Source of the DNA: Methylocystis silviterrae
GTDB taxonomy: Bacteria; Pseudomonadota; Alphaproteobacteria; Rhizobiales; Beijerinckiaceae
Assembly (NCBI RefSeq): GCF_013350005.1
Contig: NZ_JABVWW010000005.1
Location: 186,001-250,000 of the forward strand
DNA length: 64,000 nt
Direction: 5' to 3'
Below are positions 28,997 to 36,199 of the stretch, piece after piece; position 1 is the stretch's first letter; every line of letters starts with the position of its first letter. The translations under genes and the position numbers were made by a program. The notes below the pieces were generated by a model. That model was given only the letters and a program-made list of their open reading frames with translations. It had not been told where the DNA came from and did no database searches.

Positions 28997-29881
28997 CTAG
29001 CCCTTCAGCGCTTCGACCAAGGTCTTTCCCAGCCTCGCAGGCGAGGGCGACACTTTGATGCCCGCCGACTCCATGGCCGCGATTTTACTTTCGGCGTCGC
29101 CTTTGCCGCCCGAGACGATCGCGCCGGCGTGGCCCATACGGCGGCCGGGAGGCGCGGTGCGGCCTGCGATGAACCCGACCACCGGCTTCTTGCGGCCGCG
29201 CTTCGCTTCGTCTTTCAAGAATTGGGCCGCGTCTTCCTCCGCCGCCCCGCCGATCTCGCCGATCATGATGATGGACTTAGTTGCCTCGTCTGCGAGAAAC
29301 AACTCCAGCACTTCAATAAAATCCGTGCCTTTGACGGGATCGCCGCCGATGCCGACGGCTGTCGTCTGACCTAAGCCTTCGCGCGTCGTCTGGAACACGG
29401 CCTCATAAGTGAGCGTGCCGGAGCGCGACACGACGCCGACCGAGCCGGGCGAGAAAATATTGCCGGGCATGATGCCGATCTTGCTCTCGCCGGCGGTGAC
29501 GACGCCGGGGCAGTTGGGGCCGATGAGGCGGGACTTCGAGCCGCAAAGCGCGCGCTTGACGCGGATCATGTCCTGAACGGGGACGCCCTCGGTGATGCAG
29601 ACGATCAGCGGGATCTCCGCCTCGATCGCCTCGCAGATGGCGTCGGCGGCGCCCGGCGGGGGCACATAGACCACGGAGGCGTCGGCGCCGGTCTTTTCGC
29701 GCGCCTCGAGAACCGTGTCGAAGACCGGGAGATCGAGATGGATCGAGCCGCCTTTGCCGGGCGAGACGCCGCCGACCATTTTGGTGCCGTAGTCGAGGGC
29801 CTGGACGGAGTGGAAGGTGGCGGTTTTGCCGGTGAAGCCTTGAGTGATGACTTTGGTGTTCTTGTCGATCAGCACGGACAT
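28997..29881 (-). CDS. sucD: Succinate-CoA ligase alpha subunit
   Basis: Alpha subunit, 294 residues, of succinyl-CoA synthetase, which makes ATP or GTP from succinyl-CoA. The CoA-binding N-terminus ([27 protein letters not shown]), PNCPGV and the phosphohistidine motif GHAGAI (H251) are all intact. It leads the sucD-sucA-sucB group, 70 bases before sucA. The beta-subunit gene sucC, which normally overlaps or precedes it, is not here: a terminator and ribosomal genes lie upstream instead. A malate-CoA ligase (mtkB) identity is less likely given the neighbours. Confidence 0.92.
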   Translation of the reverse strand: MSVLIDKNTKVITQGFTGKTATFHSVQALDYGTKMVGGVSPGKGGSIHLDLPVFDTVLEAREKTGADASVVYVPPPGAADAICEAIEAEIPLIVCITEGVPVQDMIRVKRALCGSKSRLIGPNCPGVVTAGESKIGIMPGNIFSPGSVGVVSRSGTLTYEAVFQTTREGLGQTTAVGIGGDPVKGTDFIEVLELFLADEATKSIIMIGEIGGAAEEDAAQFLKDEAKRGRKKPVVGFIAGRTAPPGRRMGHAGAIVSGGKGDAESKIAAMESAGIKVSPSPARLGKTLVEALKG

Positions 29882-30090
29882 GAAGCGCAAATCCCGAAAG
29901 CAAGCGAAAACGGCGCGCGCGCCTTTGAATGAAGCGAAAAACCGGAGCCGCCGCCCGTCGTCGCCCGCGCGGAACCTATTGACAAAAGCTCAGCCGCACA
30001 AGGCGGCGAAAGCCCCTGCGACAGGGGGCCGCGACGCGTTCTCGCCGTCTGTTTTGGCGCGGCGAGTCTTTACGTTGGATGAACCAAAAC

Positions 30091-30121
30091 AAAAAGCCGG
30101 CGGTCACCCGCCGGCTTTTTT
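30091..30121 (-). terminator. Terminator after rplA
   Basis: A perfect 13-base inverted repeat, AAAAAGCCGGCGG (30091-30103) with its complement at 30108-30120, surrounds loop TCAC. The minus-strand copy ends in five T just beyond the rplA stop. The symmetry would let it work on both strands. It separates the ribosomal genes from sucD. Confidence 0.92.
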
Positions 30122-30137
30122 GTCGAAAGGCCTCCGC

Positions 30138-30842
30138 TCAGTGCGGGGCTGCGCCCAGGCTCGACACGTCGACCTTCACGCCCGGCCCCTGGGTGGAGCT
30201 GAGCGCGACGCGCTGAATATAGGTGCCCTTGGCGCCCTGCGGCTTCGCCTTGGCCACGGCGTCGACGAAGGCCTTGATGTTCTCGACGAGCTTGCCGTCG
30301 TCGAAAGAGGCCTTGCCGACGGTGCCCTGAACGATGCCGGCCTTCTCGACGCGAAACTCGACCGCGCCGCCCTTTGAGGCCTTGACCGCGCCGGCGACGT
30401 CCATCGTCACCGTGCCGACCTTCGGGTTCGGCATCAGCCCGCGCGGGCCGAGCACCTTGCCGAGCCGGCCGACGAGCGGCATCATGTCCGGCGTCGCGAT
30501 GCAGCGGTCGAAGTCGATCGTTCCGCCCTGCACCGTCGTCACGAGATCCTCGGCGCCGATGACGTCGGCGCCCGCCGCCTTGGCTTCGTCCGCCTTGGCG
30601 CCGCGCGCGAAGACCGCGACGCGCAGAACGCGGCCGGTGCCGTTCGGCAGATTGACGACGCCGCGCACCATCTGGTCGGCGTGTTTGGGGTCGACGCCGA
30701 GATTCATGGCGATCTCGACGGATTCGTCGAATTTCGCCTTGGCGCGCTCGCGCACCAGCTTCACGGCGTCGGTGATTGGATAGAGCTTGGTGCGTTCAAT
30801 GCCCTCGCGGGACTTGGCAATGCGTTTTCCGATGTGCGCCAT
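30138..30842 (-). CDS. rplA: 50S ribosomal protein L1
   Basis: Large-subunit protein of 234 residues that forms the L1 stalk and acts in E-site tRNA release. The N-terminus [15 protein letters not shown] and the family signature region around [13 protein letters not shown] and [14 protein letters not shown] are complete. In E. coli L1 also represses its own rplK-rplA operon; no L1 site was assigned here. It follows rplK by four bases. The usual rplJ-rplL do not follow; a terminator and sucD do. Confidence 0.98.
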   Translation of the reverse strand: MAHIGKRIAKSREGIERTKLYPITDAVKLVRERAKAKFDESVEIAMNLGVDPKHADQMVRGVVNLPNGTGRVLRVAVFARGAKADEAKAAGADVIGAEDLVTTVQGGTIDFDRCIATPDMMPLVGRLGKVLGPRGLMPNPKVGTVTMDVAGAVKASKGGAVEFRVEKAGIVQGTVGKASFDDGKLVENIKAFVDAVAKAKPQGAKGTYIQRVALSSTQGPGVKVDVSSLGAAPH

Positions 30843-30846
30843 GGTC

Positions 30847-31293
30847 TTACTCCACCACCTCGAGGCCCATCGCGCGGGCGGAGCCGGCGATCATCGACAT
30901 CGCGGATTCGATCGAGGCGCAGTTGAGATCGACGATCTTCTTTTCCGCGATGTCGCGGATCTGCGCCTGTGTGATCTTCCCGACGACGTTGCGGCCCGGC
31001 AATTTGGAGCCGGAGGCCGGCTTCTTGCCGATCTTGAGGCCCACCGCCTTCTTGAGGAAGAAGCTGACCGGCGGCTGCCTCATCTCGAAGGTGAAGGAGC
31101 GGTCCTGATAGGCGGTGATGACGACGGGGATCGGCGTCCCCTTCTCGATCTGTCCCGTCTTGGCGTTGAACGCCTTGCAGAACTCCATGATGTTGAGGCC
31201 GCGCTGGCCGAGCGCGGGTCCGATCGGCGGCGACGGATTGGCCGCGCCGGCCGGCACTTGCAGTTTGATATAGCCGGCGATTTTCTTCGCCAT
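30847..31293 (-). CDS. rplK: 50S ribosomal protein L11
   Basis: GTPase-centre protein of 148 residues, bound to 23S rRNA and needed for the stringent response through Rel[17 protein letters not shown], the proline-rich [16 protein letters not shown] and the C-terminal rRNA-binding domain are typical. About 140 bases separate its start from a terminator upstream, so the rplK-rplA operon must have its own promoter in that gap. Confidence 0.98.
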   Translation of the reverse strand: MAKKIAGYIKLQVPAGAANPSPPIGPALGQRGLNIMEFCKAFNAKTGQIEKGTPIPVVITAYQDRSFTFEMRQPPVSFFLKKAVGLKIGKKPASGSKLPGRNVVGKITQAQIRDIAEKKIVDLNCASIESAMSMIAGSARAMGLEVVE

Positions 31294-31433
31294 TTGCTTT
31301 CTCCAACGAAAGGCGCCCGCCGCGATTTTTCACGCGTCGGCGCCGGTTGCAGTTCGTGGTCCGGTCTGGAGCTCCCCGATGGCGTCAGGGCAGACCCGCC
31401 ACGTATGGTTTTTCGTCTCCATTGGAGGAAACG

Positions 31434-31456
31434 AAAAAAGCCCTCGGCGAGAGGGC
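31434..31456 (-). terminator. Terminator between the coiled-coil gene and rplK
   Basis: On the minus strand GCCCTC (31451-31456), loop TCGCC, GAGGGC (31440-31445) is followed by six T (31434-31439). It lies about 55 bases beyond the stop of the small coiled-coil gene. It cuts the canonical secE-nusG-rplK read-through. Confidence 0.8.
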
Positions 31457-31512
31457 CTGCGACTTATACTGACGAGACTGGGAAAAGCAACTGATTGCTG
31501 CTGACGCGAGCC

Positions 31513-31860
31513 TCAATGCCCCTCGGGCGTGAGTCCTACATGCTGTTCGAGGCGGCGCAGGCGCTCTTTGAATTCGGTCAGCAGAACGCCGTGGCCGATG
31601 GCGGAGGAGTGATATTCCATCACCGAACGGCGCAGTCCGGAAATCTGATCGCTCAGGCGCTTCTCCTGCGCCATAAAGCGCTCATCGATGCGCTCTTCCA
31701 GATTGATCAGGTCGGAAGCGACATCCGCGCGCAGCGAATGGACCTCGGAGCGGACGTCAGCGACGTCGCTCTTCGTCGCCATCTCTTCGCGAAGGCTGTC
31801 CACCTTGCCGTCGATCTTGCGCAGCAGCGCCAGCGTGAAATTCTCGGGCTCGTCGCTCAT
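31513..31860 (-). CDS. Hypothetical coiled-coil protein
   Basis: A 115-residue-class soluble protein (about 114 codons plus stop) with no recognised family. From about residue 12 to the end it is strongly heptad-like (KIDGKVDSLREEMATKSD, EVHSLRADVASDLINLEERI, EFKERLRRLEQHV), as in small phage- or plasmid-type coiled-coil proteins. The ATG giving MSDEPENFTLALLRK has GGGAG seven bases upstream. It sits between nusG and rplK, where no gene is expected. Confidence 0.7.
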   Translation of the reverse strand: MSDEPENFTLALLRKIDGKVDSLREEMATKSDVADVRSEVHSLRADVASDLINLEERIDERFMAQEKRLSDQISGLRRSVMEYHSSAIGHGVLLTEFKERLRRLEQHVGLTPEGH

Positions 31861-31959
31861 CGCGGCTCCCATCGACTGCGGCAATCCGCCGACCCAACAT
31901 AGCGCCGCATTGCGCCTTTGTCTCCGGCTTCCCACCTCCATCGAGGAAAGGAAGCCTGC

Positions 31960-32220
31960 ATGTCAGATTACGCAAAGCGCCTCGCCTTCATGGCCGCCGG
32001 ACTCGCGGCGATGATCTTCTCCAATTTATACATGGGAGAGACGCTGCTCGGCTGGGCTGGCCTGCTCGCTGGGATCGGCTTCTATTATTACGGATGGCGC
32101 GGCGTTTGCCCGGCGTGCCGAGCTCAGCGTTGCGCCGTGGCGCCCCCTGAGCGGAATGATGCGCCCGCGGACGGCGGCGCCAAGGGAGAAAGCGGGCCGG
32201 ATAGATCGCCCGCGCGATAG
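31960..32220 (+). CDS. Small hypothetical membrane protein
   Basis: An 86-residue protein. Two adjacent hydrophobic segments (about residues 8-22 and 29-46) are separated by a short turn, followed by CPACRAQRC, a cysteine pair reminiscent of a metal or redox site, and a hydrophilic tail. GGAAAGGAAG lies about six bases before the ATG. It runs opposite to nusG and stops three bases from the nusG stop. It is divergent from the coiled-coil gene. Function unknown. Confidence 0.65.
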   Translation: MSDYAKRLAFMAAGLAAMIFSNLYMGETLLGWAGLLAGIGFYYYGWRGVCPACRAQRCAVAPPERNDAPADGGAKGESGPDRSPAR

Positions 32221-32223
32221 GCC

Positions 32224-32754
32224 TTAAACCTTCTCGACCTGGGCGAACTCCAGCTCGACCGGCGTCGGCCGGCCGAAGATCGACACGGCGACCTTGAGGC
32301 GCGAACGCGCCTCGTCGATCTCCTCGACGAGGCCGTTGAAAGAGGCGAAAGGCCCGTCGGCGACGCGCACCGTCTCGCCCACCTCGAACATGATCGTCGG
32401 CTTTGGCCGCTCGACGCCATCGGCGACCTGGCCCTTGATGCGCAGGGCCTCTTCCTCGCTGATCGGCATCGGCTTGTTGTCGGCGCCGAGAAAGCCCGTG
32501 ACCTTCGGCGTATTCTTGATGAGCGAGAACACCTGATCGGTCAGTTCGCATTTCACCAGCACATAGCCGGGGAAGAATTTGCGCTCGGCAGAGACCTTGC
32601 GTCCGCGCCGCACTTCCATGACCTGTTCGGTCGGGACCAGAATCTCTTCGAATTGGTCGGCGAGTCCGCGCTGCGCCGCGCCCTCGCGTATCGCCTCGGC
32701 GACCTTCTTTTCGAAGTTCGAATAGGCGTGAACGATATACCAGCGCATGCTCAT
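32224..32754 (-). CDS. nusG: Transcription termination/antitermination protein NusG
   Basis: RNA-polymerase-binding processivity factor of 176 residues. The NGN domain begins [19 protein letters not shown] and includes [11 protein letters not shown]; the C-terminal KOW domain ([22 protein letters not shown]) contacts ribosomal S10 or Rho. It lies 24 bases downstream of secE, the conserved order. Downstream, however, the small convergent gene and a coiled-coil gene replace the expected rplK. Confidence 0.97.
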   Translation of the reverse strand: MSMRWYIVHAYSNFEKKVAEAIREGAAQRGLADQFEEILVPTEQVMEVRRGRKVSAERKFFPGYVLVKCELTDQVFSLIKNTPKVTGFLGADNKPMPISEEEALRIKGQVADGVERPKPTIMFEVGETVRVADGPFASFNGLVEEIDEARSRLKVAVSIFGRPTPVELEFAQVEKV

Positions 32755-32778
32755 AGCGGCGCGACTAGCTCCAATTGT

Positions 32779-32970
32779 CTATTGACCGACGCCCAGCATC
32801 AGCCCAACGCCGAAACGCAGCGCCGAATCGACGACGACGAAAAACAGGCTTGCGAATAGCACCATCAGAATGACGAGGCCGGTCGTGATGAGCGTCTCGC
32901 GCCGCGAAGGCCAGGTGACCTTGCCCGCTTCGGCGCGGACTCCCTGCAGGAATTGAAACGGATTGACCAT
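32779..32970 (-). CDS. secE: Preprotein translocase subunit SecE
   Basis: Short 63-residue SecE with a single membrane span near residues 32-55 and the conserved amphipathic FLQGVRAEAGKVTWPSRRET before it, which clamps SecY. The start is the ATG giving MVNPFQF; the longer frame upstream is unconserved. tRNA-Trp, often found upstream of secE, is not seen here. Confidence 0.95.
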   Translation of the reverse strand: MVNPFQFLQGVRAEAGKVTWPSRRETLITTGLVILMVLFASLFFVVVDSALRFGVGLMLGVGQ

Positions 32971-33157
32971 TCGGCTACCGGGCTGTGCTGGGGCGTGCGA
33001 TCCGCCCCTCTGACTCGCGTCGCGAATGACTCGCGCCGCAAAACGATCGCGGCGCGGGACCTGCCGGCCGCGCGCCACGAATTCCTGCGCTTATAACCTC
33101 TCGCCGCCACGCCGCCAAGCGGAAAAACGCTCGGTCGCGACGATCGAGCCGAAGGGG

Positions 33158-34357
33158 TCACGCGCTGACTCGGGCGAGCGACGCCAGCTCCGGCGGCAGC
33201 AGGTCCTGCTCTTCGGGCGTGATTGCGGCGATCTTTCCCGCGAGGTCGGGGCCAAGCCGCGCCATCGCCTCCCTCAGATTCGGAGGGTCGTAACGGGCGT
33301 TCGCCGCGCCATAGATGTTGCAGCTCCGGCCGAGCTTGGCGAGCACGCTCCAATGGACCTTTTCGTTGACCTGCTCCTCCGCGGGATCCCCGCCGGCGCT
33401 GACAAAACTATTCGCCGGCGCGCCGGCAGGAAACATCTCTCGCGCGCGCGGAAAATTCCTGTCGATGGGAAACTTCTCGGCCGAGTCTGGAATGTCGCCG
33501 TCGATGTTGGGCTTCAGCGCGCGCTTAATTGCGGCCGCGTCGAAGGAAAGTCCCGTCAGCGCCTGCGTGCGCGCGATCATCCAGATCAGCGCAATGTCGG
33601 AAAGCCCCGATTCCGGATAGCCGCCGCCGACGTTGCAATGAACGCCGGGAAACCAGTTCTGCTCGACGTTCGAGGGATGCGGCGCCCCCTTCTTCACCGT
33701 CCAGAAGGTCGGCGTAAACGGACGGCGGCGCTCGTCGACCCCGATTGCGTGCAGCGCGTGGTCGACATGCGCCCCGAGCTGCGTGTCCTCGAACCCGCCG
33801 AACACCATCAGCGTGACGTAGCGGCCGAGCGGGGCCAGTCCGCTAAACCCCGCGGGCACCCCATAGGAGCCGACGGTGTCGAACACGCCGAGCAGCTTGA
33901 TGCGATTGTTCGCTTGAATGTCGGCGCCGTTCGGCGGCGCGCCCAACTGCGAGGCTTTTTTCGCGCTCTTGTTGGCGCGCGCGATGTCGAAGATGCTTTT
34001 GTCTCTGGTCTTTCGGATGCCACAGTCGCCGATCAGGCCGGCCAAGGCGCGGGCGGCATAGGCGCCGCGCGAAAACCCGTAGATATACAGCTCCTGATCG
34101 TCCCGATAATTGTCGACGACCCAATTGTAGGCGTCCTGGACGATGGTCCGCAGCCCGAGGCCGGCTGCGCCGCCGACGATCTTGAATCCTTCGGCGCCGA
34201 CGCCCGAGAAGTAGCGGACGTTCTGCTCGACGCCGTCCGCGCCTTCCGGAGGGATGAGCTTTTCGGAGACTTTCTCGTCCCAGGACTTCTTGCAGATGCT
34301 GGTGAAATCGTGCGGCGTATTCCATGTGCCGTCGAGCAAGACAATGTTGCGAATCAT
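33158..34357 (-). CDS. DUF2235 alpha/beta hydrolase
   Basis: A 399-residue protein with the DUF2235 (T6SS Tle1-like phospholipase) domain. The opening IVLLDGTWN is diagnostic and the nucleophile elbow GFSRGAYAAR places the catalytic serine at residue 96. Further conserved parts include VGSYGVPAGFSG and WFPGVHCNVGGGYPES, the latter holding the likely catalytic His. There is a strong GGAGGA Shine-Dalgarno. No signal peptide is seen and no secretion or immunity gene lies beside it, so a housekeeping lipase role is as possible as an effector role. Confidence 0.85.
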   Translation of the reverse strand: MIRNIVLLDGTWNTPHDFTSICKKSWDEKVSEKLIPPEGADGVEQNVRYFSGVGAEGFKIVGGAAGLGLRTIVQDAYNWVVDNYRDDQELYIYGFSRGAYAARALAGLIGDCGIRKTRDKSIFDIARANKSAKKASQLGAPPNGADIQANNRIKLLGVFDTVGSYGVPAGFSGLAPLGRYVTLMVFGGFEDTQLGAHVDHALHAIGVDERRRPFTPTFWTVKKGAPHPSNVEQNWFPGVHCNVGGGYPESGLSDIALIWMIARTQALTGLSFDAAAIKRALKPNIDGDIPDSAEKFPIDRNFPRAREMFPAGAPANSFVSAGGDPAEEQVNEKVHWSVLAKLGRSCNIYGAANARYDPPNLREAMARLGPDLAGKIAAITPEEQDLLPPELASLARVSA

Positions 34358-34518
34358 TTTTCCTCCAACAGCTTAAGCAACTGCGGACAAAGGGCGTCAA
34401 GGCGCTTTGCGATGCTGACGCGGTTTGGCGGCCCCGGCAAGCGAAGAGGAAATATTTGCCCAGGAAGGGCGCTCGCCGTTATGAGAAGCCAAACTTCAGC
34501 CAAGCATTGGAGAAACGG

Positions 34519-34860
34519 ATGCGCGCAGGTTTGCTATTCTTGGCCGCATGCGCCGCGGCTGGCCTCGCCAGCTGCAACGCCGCGCGCCAACCGCAGATCG
34601 TTCCTTCCGGACCAGCGGGCCCGCCGCCAGCGCGGATGGGCGAAGCGCCTCCGCCGGACGCCCCCGGGTGCGCCGGCGCCGTGGCGCGCTATCGCTCCGT
34701 CATCGACAATGATCTCGCGATGGGACACGTCAACAGGAGCGTCCACGCCCAGATCTCGAATGAGATCGGCGAGGCGGCGTCAGCCTGTTCCAACGGCCAG
34801 GACGGCCGCGCGCTGTCGCTGCTGCGCGCCTCGAAATCTCGGCATGGCTATCCAGGGTAA
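34519..34860 (+). CDS. Hypothetical lipoprotein
   Basis: A 113-residue exported protein. The N-terminus MRAGLLFLAACAAAGLASC is a lipoprotein signal with lipobox LASC, followed by a proline-rich spacer. The mature domain (about residues 48-110) has two further cysteines and a helical RYRSVIDNDLAMGHVNRSVHAQISNEI pattern. No named family is recognised. The long upstream open frame is not conserved and the ATG fits the signal peptide. Confidence 0.65.
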   Translation: MRAGLLFLAACAAAGLASCNAARQPQIVPSGPAGPPPARMGEAPPPDAPGCAGAVARYRSVIDNDLAMGHVNRSVHAQISNEIGEAASACSNGQDGRALSLLRASKSRHGYPG

Positions 34861-34983
34861 GGCGCGCGCCCCTGCGACATCAGCTTGGAAGCGCTCCAGA
34901 CTAGATTGATTGACCTCATGTTTTGGCCTTCTTACTTTCGATATGGACGCGGCGGGACCGTCGGCGCCCAGCAAACTCGGGAG

Positions 34984-35325
34984 ATGCGGTTTTTGAAGCG
35001 CGACCATTTTGTGGGGGTCCTCGTGGCCTCGGTCTTGGGCATTTCCGCCGCCGCTGCGGCTGAGAACGCCTTCACGCTCACGATCAAGGATCACCGCTTC
35101 GAACCGGCGGAACTTCGCGTTCCAGCCAATCAGCCGGCGACGCTGACCGTGAAGAATCTCGACGCCACGCCCGAAGAGTTTGAAAGCAAGAGCCTGCGGA
35201 TCGAGAAAGTGATCCCCGGCAACAGCGAGGCGACCTTCACGCTTCGGCCGCTGAAAGCCGGCCGCTACAAATTCGTCGGCGAGTTCCACGAGGACGCCGC
35301 CAAGGGCGAGGTCATCGCGGAATAG
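34984..35325 (+). CDS. Periplasmic cupredoxin-domain protein
   Basis: A 113-residue exported protein with a signal peptide (MRFLKRDHFVGVLVASVLGISAAAA type, cut after about residue 25). The rest is a single cupredoxin-like beta barrel: FTLTIKDHRFEPAELRVPAN, LDATPEEFESKS and AGRYKFVGEFHEDAAKGEV. It resembles the cupredoxin part of EfeO, which works with the Fe permease EfeU. It lies two bases upstream of the FTR1 gene, so it should serve iron delivery or oxidation there. The Shine-Dalgarno is poor, so the start is uncertain. Confidence 0.8.
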   Translation: MRFLKRDHFVGVLVASVLGISAAAAAENAFTLTIKDHRFEPAELRVPANQPATLTVKNLDATPEEFESKSLRIEKVIPGNSEATFTLRPLKAGRYKFVGEFHEDAAKGEVIAE

Positions 35326-35327
35326 CC

Positions 35328-36161
35328 ATGCTCGGCGCGCTCATCATCGTCTTTCGCGAGGCCATCGAGGCCGGCCTCATCGTTGGCGTCGTTCTGGCCG
35401 TGACGCGCGGCGTCGCCGGGTCGCGCGGCTTCGTCGCCGCCGGCGTCGGAATCGGCGCGCTCGGCGCAATCGTCGTCGCCGCCTTCGCCGATCGACTCTC
35501 GCAAGCCTTCGCCGGCAGCGGCCAGGAACTCTTTAACGCCGCCATCCTCGCGGTCGCGGTCGTCATGCTCGTCTGGCACAATATCTGGATGGCGCAGCAT
35601 GGGCGCGAGCTGGCGCAGAACCTTTCCGATGTCGGGCGGGCGGTCGCGCGCGGCGACGAGACGCTCTTCGCGCTGACCGCCGTCGTGGGACTCGCCGTGC
35701 TGCGCGAAGGCGCCGAGGTGGCGCTGTTTCTTTACGGCATTCTGGCCTCGGGCGAATCCGGCTGGGACGTCTTCGCCGGGGGACTCGCCGGACTGGCGCT
35801 CGGCGCCGTGACCAGCGTCGCGACATTCTATGGGCTCGTCGCCATCCCGCCGCGCCGCCTGTTCGCCGTAACGACATGGCTCATCACGCTGCTCGCCGCC
35901 GGCCTTGCGGCGCAATGCGTCGCTTTTCTGCAGCAGGCGGGCTTCGTGACGGCGCTCTCCGACACCGCCTGGGACACGTCATGGATGTTGTCGGATAAGA
36001 GCATCGTCGGCCGGGTGCTGCATACGTTGATCGGCTACGCCGACCAGCCTTCCGCCATGCAGGTCGCGGTTTATCTCGCGACGCTCGTCGCGATCGTCGC
36101 GGCCACCAAATTTTTCGCCGCGCGGCCGCCCTCGACGACGGTGCGCGCCCCCGCGGAATAG
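35328..36161 (+). CDS. efeU: FTR1-family iron permease
   Basis: Inner-membrane iron permease of 277 residues with about seven hydrophobic spans. Both FTR1 signatures are intact: REAIE at residues 10-14 and REGAE at 126-130, whose glutamates carry the iron. Paired with the cupredoxin gene two bases upstream, this forms a minimal high-affinity iron uptake module lacking the EfeB peroxidase. Confidence 0.9.
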   Translation: MLGALIIVFREAIEAGLIVGVVLAVTRGVAGSRGFVAAGVGIGALGAIVVAAFADRLSQAFAGSGQELFNAAILAVAVVMLVWHNIWMAQHGRELAQNLSDVGRAVARGDETLFALTAVVGLAVLREGAEVALFLYGILASGESGWDVFAGGLAGLALGAVTSVATFYGLVAIPPRRLFAVTTWLITLLAAGLAAQCVAFLQQAGFVTALSDTAWDTSWMLSDKSIVGRVLHTLIGYADQPSAMQVAVYLATLVAIVAATKFFAARPPSTTVRAPAE

Positions 36162-36199
36162 CGTCCGGCCGGTCGCGGTCGCGGCAATCGACCGCTGTC

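Noticed and set aside
32971-33157. tRNA-Trp, expected upstream of secE
   Set aside because: I find no cloverleaf or TPsiC-loop sequence in this gap on either strand.
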